Shown: one piece after another, positions 23,618 through 33,439 of the stretch
How positions within the stretch are numbered: position 1 is the stretch's first letter
Layout: each line of letters starts with the position of its first letter
Assembly (NCBI GenBank): GCA_021234155.1
Contig: JAJEKV010000013.1
Span: 11,682,669-11,746,668 of the forward strand
Length of the DNA: 64,000 nt
Origin: Isoetes taiwanensis
Lineage: Eukaryota > Streptophyta > Lycopodiopsida > Isoetales > Isoetaceae
Direction: 5' to 3'
Position numbers and translations under genes: made by a program
The notes under the pieces: model-generated
Database searches by the model: none
The model's input: the letters and a program-made list of their open reading frames with translations, nothing else
What the model was told of the DNA's origin: nothing

Positions 23618-24213
23618 AGGAGAGGAGGGGATCACCTCGCGGATAGCGCCCATGTTATCTCCACACCCGGGTGATCGGGGGAGGAGGGATCACCTCGGCC
23701 GGATAGGTCCGCCGTTATCAGCCACTGGCCGGGTGACCTCCTACGGATAGGGTCCGCCGTGATCGCCTACGGCGGGTGATCTCGGAGGAGGGATCCGTCC
23801 GGGGTGCCCGGGATCCCGGGAGGTGGGGGATCAACTCGGGCGGATTGCGCCCCGCCGTTATTAGCCACGGGCCGGGTGATCCCGGAGGAGGGGATCCGCT
23901 GCGTCGGGTGCCGGGATCCCTGAGGAGGGGATCACCTCGGCCGGATATCGTTCGCCGCGGCCCGGTACAAATAATCGGGGATCCCGGAGGAGGGATCGCG
24001 TGGATGATCCCGAGGCGGGATCTCTCGGCGTGGACGGCCGCGATTACCGCACGGGGTTTGGGCCGGCGAGGGATGGTGCGGGCCGACGTGGCGCCCCTGG
24101 GCCGTACCCTCTAGCGGGGTCCCCGAACGGACCCGCCGAGGGAGCACGGGATCCCTGAGGCCGGTAAATTTATCTCCGGGATCACCGAATCAAGGGTAAA
24201 AGTATCCTGAGCC
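23618..24213 (-). repeat. Right terminal inverted repeat: array of GATC palindromes
   Basis: About ten units in the opposite sense (GAGGAGGGGATCACC, GATCCCGGAGGAGGGGATCC and variants) alternate with GGATAGCGCC and CCGTTATCAGCC words. The terminal 75 bases (24140-24213) are the near-perfect inverted match of the left end. It is shorter than the left array by about 0.3 kb. Confidence 0.85.
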
Positions 24214-24222
24214 TCCAAGGAT
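24214..24222 (+). repeat. Target-site duplication, right copy (9 bp)
   Basis: TCCAAGGAT follows the terminal GTATCCTGAGCC of the MULE and is identical to 18465-18473. Confidence 0.9.
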
Positions 24223-25517
24223 AGCTATATGACCTCGGGGTCCTTATAAATATAAATAGAAAATAGAATTCAGATATACTTAAGTGCATCTTAGGGATAT
24301 ACTTCCAAGGGTAATGCAGGACCCAAGGAAGAGAATAAGAAGCACATTTAATTCTTGTGTATGATAATTAAAACCTTGTCTATGTAACAATAGGTCTAAA
24401 TCGGGGTTATTGTTTAAATAATCGCGACCTAAAAGTCGTTAAATATTGTAAAGCTTAGAGTAAATATAATTGTACTATCGGAAGTAATGTATCCGATACT
24501 ATGATAATGTTAATTCATAAATATTACCTTAGGGTAATTATGTTAATCGTGATGCATTAAAGGAGCCAAAGATAAATCATGCAGGTTTCAAGTTAATCCA
24601 CGATGCGGCACTATGCTAGGTATGGGTTGCATGCGTATTTACCGATGATGGGACCACTATGGTGATCTCTAGGACGTGGTGTAATGTCATTGTAGGCATG
24701 ACCGCGGTTTTGCTTGAATGAGTTGGAAGGTAGATTAAAAAGTCTACCTCGAGAGATAAGAGGCCATTCAGGAATGCATTGATAGGAAAGCACCTCTAGT
24801 CAATGCCTACGGGAAGGACGCCACCTTCACGCCCAGGGCAACTAAAGGTGTAGGCATGAGTGTCATCCTAGGCATTATAGGGATTGTCTCCACTACCCAC
24901 GATGGAAGAAGCATCCTCTTCCTACGCCGGGAGATTAGTCATGCATTCATGTAGATAGATGGGGTGGTTCCCTTATAACCAACTTTACATTAATATTCTA
25001 GCGTGGTGTGAATCCAGGAGGCCAATGAGAACGTTGAACCGGCGGGGAGTCGCATCACGAGCACTTGTATACATAGTTCTAGAGTACTTGTGATTTCTAC
25101 CATTGAAACTAATCGCTTAAATCTTGTGTAAGCTAGTAAGTGTAATTATAGATATTGTAAAAGTAATGCAGGATTTCAAGGTGCAAAGACTTGCAACACA
25201 AATTTTGTTATAACGTGTTGCAAGGGATGAAGAGTACCTGGGAAGTGTAAATTTTGTATGAAATTAATAAACTTTGATAAACTTAAATGTTGTATTAAGT
25301 AAGGTTAGTAATTACCTTGCGTTGATTAAGTATGAAGTGATAAGTTAATTGGATAATGAAATAGTACAGTAATGTCTTAAACATTACCTTAGAGTAATTC
25401 TAATAATTGTGTAACTATAATAATAATTGTATGCATCAAGTTGGTTGCAGGACAGGAAGATCCCAAGGTGGGGAGAACCTCGATGCTACGGACAGCATCA
25501 TTTTAAGGTGGAGAGAA
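24223..25517 (+). other. 3' interior of an LTR retrotransposon, with polypurine tract
   Basis: AT-rich non-coding DNA with two related subrepeats containing ATTACCTTAGGGTAATT near 24524 and ATTACCTTAGAGTAATT near 25384. The last bases before the LTR are AAGGTGGAGAGAA (25505-25517), a purine tract of the kind that primes plus-strand synthesis in LTR retrotransposons. No coding domain was recognised, so the element may be non-autonomous. Confidence 0.5.
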
Positions 25518-27089
25518 TGTGACGTTCCAGCACAGTACGTATACGGTCCCAGGACGTATACTGTACTGCCTTGTCACGCGTACATGCCATCCCGATTGAC
25601 GTGTATGCCGATGTGTAGCCAAGCAAGTAGCACCCTAGGGGGCAACTTGCAAGTGTGTGCACATTTAGTTATGTGCACATTTATCCATGTGTACACATTT
25701 ATCCATGTGTACGCTTTAGGGCCATTTAGCTAATACCAAACTCATTTATCCCACATGCTCAAGGGAGAATAGGAAGCCCTAGCCCTAACCCTTAGTCTAT
25801 AAAGGTATAGGAAACCCTAACTTTCCATTTTCGTCCACAGCCTTCTAGGACTCTGTTTTGCTTGCCCCAAGAGCCAATCTTGACTCCCGAAGTCTGTCTG
25901 AGCCGCCTAGCTCATCAGCTTCCCTTTCTAGTATCATCTTCGAGCAGTTCTGCAGCATGGATGCGTTCAGAGCAGGAGGAGCAAGCCAGGGATCAGGTAT
26001 TTTGCCAAATCAATAGTCTAAACTGCCTCCTAGACATAGAATAAATAGGTTTAGCCTATTGATTTGCCCATAGCAGCCATCTAGATCTCTAGATATCGAG
26101 CCATAACTAAAGAACCTAACTCACGTGATTTAGATTAAATCTTGTTCTTTTAGTTCTTACGTGATATGTATGTGATGATGCATCTCTGTGGACTCATTGT
26201 ATTGGGAAGGGGGTAGAGACCTTAAAGCTTAGTAGTTGATGCTCCTAGCTAGCCTCTTTAGTGCAATTTGTAAATTCGCCTCAGGTACAAGAGCCACACA
26301 CGGGTTGTGGGTGAAGGGGCCAACACTTGGCTTTATAAGGAGGTTCATGTCCTAACTCATGATCACGTCCACGGTAGTAAGGCCTATCGGGGACTATTGT
26401 GCACTAGACCTAATGCTCTGCCAGCTAGCATTGAGGGGCTTTGCATGGGTTCGACACTCTTGGGGTGGTGGACACCTTCCATGGAGTTCAAGTAGCATGA
26501 GGCGGTGGCCCTCTAGTCACCTTGAGTCGGCATGTAGATATCGGAGGAGTGATCCCTACACGCCCCATCGGGCTGGGGAGATGCAACCCGGGAATAGCCC
26601 CTCGGCTATGCCTCCCGGCTGGCTATAGTCGTCCCAACACTTTTCAACCTACTCGCAAAGTGTGCACGGGAGGGGCGGATGGAGTGGACTACCCTAAACC
26701 ATGTTCTTATCCCGGCCAAATCCATTTGCCATGAATTACATGCGCAATGACCTCTCACGGAGACTCAAACGTCGGTCATCCCCTTTGAGTCCGAAGCCTT
26801 GGGTAGGATTTCATATGTGATGTCTTGATCTTTGTCTATGCGGATATGTGATGAGCCATCCTTGAGATGGTTATGTGATGTTGATATTGTATCTTGACGA
26901 CATATATGTTTACGATTTAGCAGCTAGGTAGGCCCCGAGGGAGAGAATTAAATGACCCTTCTCGTTCTTCCTTTGGAACTCATCAAGGTTGCAGTGATAC
27001 GTGGAGGGCCCTGTATGTATGGAGCTGGTATGGGGGATGAACTCTTGTTCGTATACGGTGAGTGCACCGTATATGAGTAGGGGCATCCA
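25518..27089 (+). mobile_element. Solo-like 3' LTR of a retrotransposon (1572 bp)
   Basis: It starts TGTGACGTTCC right after a polypurine tract and ends GGGGCATCCA; the related copy at 32406 ends GGGAGCATCACA, which pairs with the TGTGA start. A TATA-like CTATAAAGG at about 25795-25803 lies about 280 bases in, as expected for U3. The interior block GTATTGGGAAGGGGGTAGAG recurs in the second copy. Near both ends sit imperfect GTATACGG/CCGTATAC hairpins. No matching 5' LTR lies in the window. Confidence 0.6.
25793..25805 (+). promoter_or_regulatory. TATA-like box in the LTR
   Basis: The word CTATAAAGGTAT lies after a run of CCCTAACCC and before AAACCCTAAC, a typical U3 promoter layout. The call is positional and untested. 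Confidence 0.4.
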
Positions 27090-30000
27090 CTTGACCCTCG
27101 CAACCGCCTTTACAACTCGATGCTCTCATCTCAGCCAAAATGCCCTCTTTGCCTCCATACCTTGTCCAAAATCTGCCCTCGCCTTTCAGTCGCTCCCCCC
27201 CTGCTGCTCAATAGGGAATTGTGCCTCCAGGGTGGTGGTGCAGGAACCCGGGGATTTCCCATGGCGGATGGGTAATAGCCTCAATTCAGATGGCGTGGAC
27301 ATGGACCTCATCTTCCTCATGGAGACATGGGAACACCCGCACTACATTTATGCGTCTCGCCGCGGGGTACCAGCATTTTTCAGTGTTCAATGGTTGTACA
27401 AGGAGATGTGGGTACGGTGGGGTTGCCTGCTACTACCGGGTAGCCTTGGCACATTTGGTTTCCCCTCGAAGACCGGCTGGACATAACCGCTACTTGTGGA
27501 TTCGAGTGCACCACCTTGGCAGAGATCCTCTCTTCCTAGCTGCTTGCTACTTTCCCCATGCAGAGAGTCCCTTCTATCACGGCCACCCGGAGGTGGACAG
27601 GATGGACCCGTATGTCAATCTATATGATGACATCTGGCCAAGCGGATGGGCAGAGTTATGCTCCTTAGAGACTTCAATGCACGGATAGGGGTGAAACAGG
27701 CCATGCGGCTGGACCGCCCTAGCAGATGACTTCTGCGGTTATGGGTCCCACAGAGCGGTTGCACCACGGCACTCGGATGACCGGTCGGAGTCACTCGCTT
27801 TGGCGAACAATTGCTCCTCATGTGCGGTATCTTTGACACGCTCATATGCAATGGCCTACCACAATGGCCCTCTTCCCAAGGGTACACTTGCGACGGGGAC
27901 AATCACGCCCGGAACTAGTGTGTGGATTATGTCATAGTGGTTGGCGGGATGTACACCTTGTCGGCCATTTCCACGTTAGCGCGGACGGTCGGGACGAGGA
28001 GGCCGCTTCGAGATCACCTCCCACACTATGTGGCGGCACGGCCAGCGCTCACCCCCTCGATAGCGATGCCTTGCCGAGCCTCGGTTGCGCTTGGATTATG
28101 GCGGCGGAGGGTTCTGCCCGACATGCTCGCGAAGCCCTCCCGTGATTACGCGAGCCCACATCTTTGGAGGCGGCAAAACCGATCCCGGGTTGAAGCTTCT
28201 GGGCGAGGCGGAGCGGATGCTTTGGGGAGACGCCCCCACGCCCCGAGATCGAGACCGCAACCTTCCCGCTGTAACAGATGGTTTGATCTTTGAGTGTAAA
28301 GGCAAACGCGTGCACTCAGGCTCTCATCGTGGATCCGGGACCGAGGGCTGGTCACCAGCCATTACCGTGCCTTCCTTAAGGAAACAAAGGCAAGGTACAC
28401 GGCAAGGCACCGGGGAGAAATGTTCGGCTTCTTTGGGCGCCCAACGGAGCTTTCGGCGGGGGTACTCTGCAGGGCGGCCGCGGCCCTACGGGGAACATCG
28501 GCGTTGCGATGGGGGGCGTACGGCGAACGCGGCTTTATGATCCCCGGGAACACGGACGGATGTTCCCCCGCAACATGGCCCACCGCTGGTGATCACAAAA
28601 GAAGATGTCGAAGAGGGACTGCAGCGCCTGGCTAATGGGAAGGCGGCAGACTTGGATCGCCTACAAGCGGAGTTGCTCAAGTGGGGCGGGGACAGCCCAT
28701 GGTGCCGGGTCCCGGTTGCTTTGTTCAACAGGGCGCTGGGGAGGGTTTTTCCCAATCATGGACCACAAGCAGGGTTGTTTCGATCTACAAGGCGGGGACC
28801 CACACCGTCCCGACCCACCAGAACCATCATGGTCAGCCAAAGATTTGCCAAAGTCGCGGCGTGGGCATTCTCGAACAAATGGTGACCGGATGGGGGGAAA
28901 GGCGTGGAAGTCGGGACACTTACCAAGGCGGGGCCAGGCCCAACATTCGACCATTAATCACATCTTCACACTCGGGACCACAGTCGGGGGCCGGCGAGGA
29001 ACCGTCGGGACGACCATGCTTCGCTGTTTTGTGGACTTTGCAAAGGCTTTCGACACAGTCCCCCGGGAAAAGTTGTGGGCGAGATTGCATCATTTGGGGC
29101 TCCCTATAGATCTGCAGAACGCAGTGTACAGACTATACGAGAGCTGGACAGGCCGCATGCAACCGGAAAGACAGTCATTTGCCAGTAGCATTGGAGTTAG
29201 GCAAGGTTGTCCTCTCTCACCCACACTCTTTGGACTTTACGTTGACCAGTTGGAAGCCTGGCTAGCTGCCAATGGGGGGGACGGTATACAGCTCTTGCAC
29301 CAGGTCATCTGGCAGCTCATCTATGCGGATGATGTGGACCTCTTGGCCCATACACCAGAGGGAATGCAGGCACACCTAGATGTCCTGGACGCATTCTGCC
29401 AGGGGTTGGACATGCGGGTCAACGTGGCCAAGACTAAGGTGGTCCTCATATCCTCCTCACATCATCCGGCACCTTCGGTGCTCACTTACCAGGGGCAGAT
29501 GGTAGAGGTCACACCCAGCTACAAGTACCTGGGGGTGGAATTCTCGTCCTCAATGTATTGGGATGCATCCATTCGCCTTCGGGTGACCGCAGGTTGGAAG
29601 GCGCTATACGCAATGCAAAACAATAGTCACAGGGCAGAGCTGTATGACTGGGGCCACCAGTCACATTTGTTCCGGGCACTGGTCGAGCCAGTTCTTTTGT
29701 ATGGGATCGAGGTGTGGGGCCCAGTGGTGTCTTTGGCGACTTGGAACGACTTAGAGCAGGTCCAGAAGGCATTTTTGACGCGGGCACTTGGCGTCAAGCC
29801 CTCAGTTCCATATCAGATCTTGTTGCAGGAGACAAGATTCATGCCCCTGCAGCATGCAGCCCTCGATAGACACATTGTCTATTTCCAGAAGGTGGCCAAC
29901 ATGGGTGACACTCGGCTCCCGCACTTGACTTACATCGCGGGCGATGAGCCGCAACGCTCAGGGGCTTGTTGGAAGGACAAAGAGAGCCCGGTGGATCGGG

Positions 30001-30720
30001 CGCTGTTGGAACGTGGACGACATAGGTGCGTCGGGTGCGCCCAGTGCACACAGGCCAGGGATAGGGCGAGGGGGTACTTGGACTCTTGTTTTCGGGAAGC
30101 TCGGGACCACCATGCTCGAACATGTAAAGGTGGCACACTACAAACGGCACATAAACCCCACCCCGGTTCGAGGCCTCCACGGCTCTACACCGCATTCTCG
30201 ATTGCCCATGAAGAAGCGCTAGGATTATCGGCCCATTCGAGCGAGGGGCCCACCATCTTCGGCTTGAGATGGGTCGGTGGGTTGGGAGCAGCGCCCGGGG
30301 CGAGGCTTTGTCGGTGTTGCCGGTGGGGGTTGTTGAGGATGAAAGCCATGCCTTCCGAGAGCTGTCCGGCCTATAGTCGGTTCGGCTCGCTACATTCTCT
30401 TGGTGCGACACTGGTGCCCCGCCGCGACGAAGCTACTCGAGACGTCGTCCGGTTCCATCCCTTGGCTCCTACCTCCGGAGGTTTTGATCTATAGCGTACT
30501 CACTGTGCCCGGGCCCTTTGCACGAGTCTTGGGGAATTCATGTGTAGATATGTATATGTATATTTATACATTTGCCGGCGAGGTTTGTTCTTGCTGACGG
30601 TTTTTCCCTCCTAAGGGGTTTTTTATCCAGGGTAGCAGCGGGCTTCTTTGCACCCGTGTAGTTTGGGTCCCATATGCCGATTGGCCTCCGCGGACGATAA
30701 AAGAACCTTCCTTCTTTCCT
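27090..30720 (+). mobile_element. LINE (non-LTR retrotransposon), copy 1, APE endonuclease plus RT
   Basis: The element begins abruptly after the LTR, so it is probably 5' truncated. The endonuclease half (about 27290-28060) is recognisable but broken: DMDLIFLMETW, then LFLAACYFPHAESPFYHGH, and CVDYVI. The RT half (28589-30494) contains ITKEDVEEGLQRLANGKAAD in one frame, then the main RT frame. Copy 2 at 37.5-42.1 kb aligns throughout. The order, endonuclease before reverse transcriptase, fits APE-type LINEs; the clade is not clear from memory. Confidence 0.85.
28605..30494 (+). CDS. LINE reverse transcriptase ORF (partial, N-terminus out of frame)
   Basis: The real RT sequence begins about residue 125. 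It shows CFVDFAKAFDTVPREKLW (first catalytic Asp), then GVRQGCPLSPTLFGLYVDQL and LIYADDVDLLAH (YADD at residues 240-243, the catalytic pair). Next come VNVAKTKVVLIS and SYKYLGVEFSSS, the usual LINE RT order through palm and thumb. The C-terminal region has QKAFLTRALGVKPSVPYQIL and a Cys-rich RHRCVGCAQC. The first 120 codons do not match the family; the correct upstream frame is 28589-28885, so at least one or two frameshifts separate them. In the family the enzyme copies its RNA at nicked genomic DNA. Catalytic residues are intact, but the protein as written is not. Confidence 0.85.
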   Translation: MSKRDCSAWLMGRRQTWIAYKRSCSSGAGTAHGAGSRLLCSTGRWGGFFPIMDHKQGCFDLQGGDPHRPDPPEPSWSAKDLPKSRRGHSRTNGDRMGGKAWKSGHLPRRGQAQHSTINHIFTLGTTVGGRRGTVGTTMLRCFVDFAKAFDTVPREKLWARLHHLGLPIDLQNAVYRLYESWTGRMQPERQSFASSIGVRQGCPLSPTLFGLYVDQLEAWLAANGGDGIQLLHQVIWQLIYADDVDLLAHTPEGMQAHLDVLDAFCQGLDMRVNVAKTKVVLISSSHHPAPSVLTYQGQMVEVTPSYKYLGVEFSSSMYWDASIRLRVTAGWKALYAMQNNSHRAELYDWGHQSHLFRALVEPVLLYGIEVWGPVVSLATWNDLEQVQKAFLTRALGVKPSVPYQILLQETRFMPLQHAALDRHIVYFQKVANMGDTRLPHLTYIAGDEPQRSGACWKDKESPVDRALLERGRHRCVGCAQCTQARDRARGYLDSCFREARDHHARTCKGGTLQTAHKPHPGSRPPRLYTAFSIAHEEALGLSAHSSEGPTIFGLRWVGGLGAAPGARLCRCCRWGLLRMKAMPSESCPAYSRFGSLHSLGATLVPRRDEATRDVVRFHPLAPTSGGFDL

Positions 30721-30941
30721 AAAACAATTGAATGGGTTTATATATAATAAAAAGAAAAACATAGATTCAATAGAAAAAATAAGCATGTTAGCTTATTGGA
30801 TGCATTGATTAAAACATTTTTCTTAAAATATGAATTATTTTGGTAGAGGTTCGAGTCTCTGTATTTCTTATTCCAAAGCCTTAGCCAAACATGTATTTCA
30901 TAATTCAAAATCATAGGGGTCCCAAACATACAAGAAAGGCA
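30720..30941 (+). repeat. LINE 3' tail, shared with copy 2
   Basis: An A-rich stretch (ACAATTGAATGGGTTTATAT and following) continues to AACATACAAGAAAGGCACC. It matches 42060-42281 with about three differences in 222 bases. It contains GGTAGAGGTTCGAGTCTC, which resembles a pol III B box, but no A box or cloverleaf. Confidence 0.8.
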
Positions 30942-32406
30942 CCGCCACACAGCCCCACCCCATTGGTGCCACATGGCATCCCATGTGGACCCCAACCTAT
31001 ATTGGCCCAAACCCTAACCCTAGACCTCTTTTCCTGACCCTAGCACCTGAACACTCATCTGCGCGCTCGAAACCCCGTTTCGAGCATCGTTCGTCGTAGC
31101 ATAGCCTGGCGTAGCAGCCCCCGAAGTGTGTGCACGTTCTTGGAGGGAGCATGGCTTCGACCACGTCAAGGAGCATGGAGACGCCAAGACTAGGAGGGAG
31201 TGCTTCTGGAGCAGGTAGGTGGAGTAGAGTTCATAGTAGTTCATCTGGAAGTTAGCACTCCAGATGGGTCTGTATCTTGTATCTAGAGTAGAGCCATCCT
31301 AGAACCCTTGTTGAACATCTTGAACCCTAATCAAGGAACCCTAACTGTAAGTTAGATATGTATGATTAGGTTAAGATGTTCTTATGATATTTACCATGAT
31401 ATGATGAGATGTGATGATGGTTGATCATGTTCGCTCCTCTTGTATTGGGAAGGGGGGTAGAGACCTAGTAGCCTTACTTAGTAATGCTCCTAGTTAGACC
31501 CTTTAGTTCCTATTATTATGCGGCCTGTGCATAGGAACATACCGGGCTATGGAAGCTATGATGTGACTCAAAGACTACACAAGCGGGGCTAGAGGCGTGC
31601 GGAGGGAGGATCCTGGCTGGCGTGGCTCTTTGGGGATCCCATAGTGGGCTAGGCTTATGGTCGGTCACTTCGTGTGGGCCGGGCATGGGTCCGACACCTC
31701 CTGGGGCAATGGTGTCGCCCTGCCTCTCAAGAATTGCAAGCGTGGCTTGGCTCTTGTTTTGGGAGGTTAAATCGGGGATGGATCGTGTGTCGCCACGATT
31801 CTCTAGCCGCCCGTGGAACCTCTAGACCTCAGGAAGGGAGATGCAACCCTTCTGCCTCTCCCTCGTGACCGGGAGATGTAACACTGGAGTAGTCCCGATG
31901 GGTGATGCCATGGGATTGCGTATCCGAAAGGCTAGAGTCATACCAGAGCTTGATCTAGCTCACTCTGCAAAGTATGCACAGGAGGGGCGGATGGAGTGGC
32001 CAACCCTAGCCATTGTCTATAGCCAGCCCCGCCATTGTTATGACTCGGTCTGCTCTATCTTGAGGCCTATCCAGTCGGTCTACCTCCTCATGAGTTGGAG
32101 CCACGGGTAGGAGCTCTCATGTTTTATGGCATAGGATTATCTTTTTTGCAGTTATGGATATGTGGATGAGCTACCCTTCGAGGTAGTATGATGTATTATT
32201 ATTGCTAGTTCTGACGATGTTTATGCTTCCGCTGTGATAGGAGCCCATAGGGAAAGGGTGCGCAAGACACCTTCGTGTCCCCTTCCCGCACTACGGTGAT
32301 CCCAGAGTGCGGGATAGACGGAGGGCCTGTGCGGTCGAAGGACCGGATGGGGGATTTCCTACGGAGTGTACGGCTGGGAGCCGTATATTTAGTAGGGAGC
32401 ATCACA
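30942..32406 (+). mobile_element. Second, 5'-truncated LTR of the 25.5-kb family
   Basis: From about 31380 the sequence follows the LTR at 25518-27089: CTTGTATTGGGAAGGGGGG and TAGAGACC at about 31440, AATGCTCCTAGTTAGAC near 31480, and the GGAGGGGCGGATGGAGTGG block at about 31980. It ends CCGTATATTTAGTAGGGAGC and ATCACA. The TGTGACG start is missing; the left junction is with the LINE tail. It is clearly diverged from the first LTR, so the two are not a recent pair. Confidence 0.55.
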
Positions 32407-32486
32407 TCCACTATCTCACACACCACTATCTGAAAAATGGCTCTCAAATTGGTCCCAAGGATTGATATCAGTGTGGTTACATCCCA

Positions 32487-32762
32487 AATTTCAAGCGTAG
32501 TTTGATAAAACATACGGACTGATGAGGTCATAAGTGTCCTCGAGACCTGTGTGCCTTTAAAATGCAGACTTGCCAAATTTCAAGTGTGCTCTGATAGAGC
32601 AATTTGGACTGTAGAGGTAATAAATGTCCTCGAGATCAATGTATAAATCATATGCCTATAAAATGCAGACTTGCCAAATTTCAAGCATCCTCTGATAGTG
32701 CATTCGGAACGACGAGTCAATACACATCCTGGAAATTTTATAATGCAGACTTGCCAAATTCC
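32487..32762 (+). repeat. Tandem repeat, unit 85-100 bp, three copies
   Basis: Units begin GCCAAATTTCAAGyrT at about 32487, 32573 and 32673 and end with AAAATGCAGACTTGCCAAAT. Each has a TCTGATAGnGCA-type middle and a GTCCTCGAGA or similar word. A fourth start is seen at 32752. No coding role is supported. Confidence 0.75.
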
Positions 32763-32996
32763 TTATACAAATGATACGATTCTCATTGTGAAGAGGTCCC
32801 AGAAGGGTGCTCCTGACATCAAGTGTGATTTCATCTCCTTGGCAAGTAAATCTTAGCATTCTTGATTGTTTGTGCTACCCTTGCTAGCATCCTTCATATG
32901 TATTTCACATTTGACTAGATATTTATAATCTTCGTGTGTTTGACTTAAGGCAACTGGTACAAAAGTTGCCAATGGAGGCTAGTGACATAGAGGAAG

Positions 32997-33221
32997 ATGC
33001 ATGTGCCTGAGAAGCACCATGATCCAATGTCGTTGTTCCCTTGCATGTGCATACAAGAAGCGCTTAATTTGAAGTTTGAACTGGATACGCAGCTAGAGGA
33101 ACTGGAAGAAGTTCGATATGAGCTAAAAAATAGTCACAACTTTGATGATCTTGAAGTAAAGCATGCAGAGCTGCTTAATATGTTTGAGTTGGCAAAGAAT
33201 GGGCTGCGTGGACAAGTCTGA
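32997..33221 (+). CDS. Coiled-coil gene fragment, unrecognised
   Basis: The frame contains EALNLKFELDTQLEELEEV, RYELKNSHNFDDLEVKHAEL and LNMFELAKNGLRGQV, a strongly heptad-like, acidic helix. A preceding short frame at 32770-32850 (TNDTILIVKRSQKGAPDIK) ends near a GTAAAT that could be a donor. Both could be exons of one captured gene. I do not recognise the family, and no complete gene is seen. Confidence 0.3.
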   Translation: MHVPEKHHDPMSLFPCMCIQEALNLKFELDTQLEELEEVRYELKNSHNFDDLEVKHAELLNMFELAKNGLRGQV

Positions 33222-33345
33222 ATTAGTCGATACATTTTGCCCTTGCAAGCTTGCCGTTACTATCTTTGGGTCGCTGGTGGCCCTACAAGAAACAGGGGCC
33301 AGAGAGTACCAAAGGCGAGGTATAAGCTGTAATATCCCAATGCTT

Positions 33346-33417
33346 GATGAGTTAGAGGAGGCCCACCCCAATGAGTTAGAAGAGGCCCACCCCAATGACT
33401 AGGAGAGGCCCACCCCA
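33346..33417 (+). repeat. Minisatellite, three copies of a 22-27-bp unit
   Basis: GAGTTAGAnGAGGCCCACCCCAA is repeated three times with small changes. In one frame it encodes a repeated ELEEAHPN motif, but the frame is open only over the repeat. Confidence 0.85.
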
Positions 33418-33439
33418 AGCCGCCAGTTAACGAGAAACT

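Larger units (their letters stand above)
18474..24213 (+). mobile_element. MULE (Mutator-like) DNA transposon with palindrome-array termini
   Basis: The element is 5740 bp and is bounded by a perfect 9-bp direct repeat. Its ends are inverted: GGCTCAGGATACTTTTACCC on the left and the complement on the right, continuing through CCTTGATTCGGTGATCC and GATAAATTTAC. Inside are a decayed transposase (about 19740-22010) with DDE-type motifs and an unrecognised minus-strand ORF (23023-23313). The terminal regions of about 0.9 and 0.6 kb are arrays of GATCCCCTCCTCGGGATC-like palindromes, much more GC-rich than the surroundings. The element looks complete in structure, while its transposase frame is broken. 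The flanks at 17.3-18.46 and 24.22-25.5 kb were presumably continuous before insertion. Confidence 0.88.

Noticed and set aside
28605-28970. First 120 codons of the LINE RT ORF as a true N-terminus
   Set aside because: RT family words (ITKEDVEEGLQRLANGKAAD) are in another frame over the same bases; the ORF start is a chance opening after a frameshift.
30840-30870. tRNA gene suggested by GGTTCGAGTC
   Set aside because: The flanking bases do not form a T stem of five pairs, and no D arm, anticodon arm or acceptor stem is present; the same holds at 42180.
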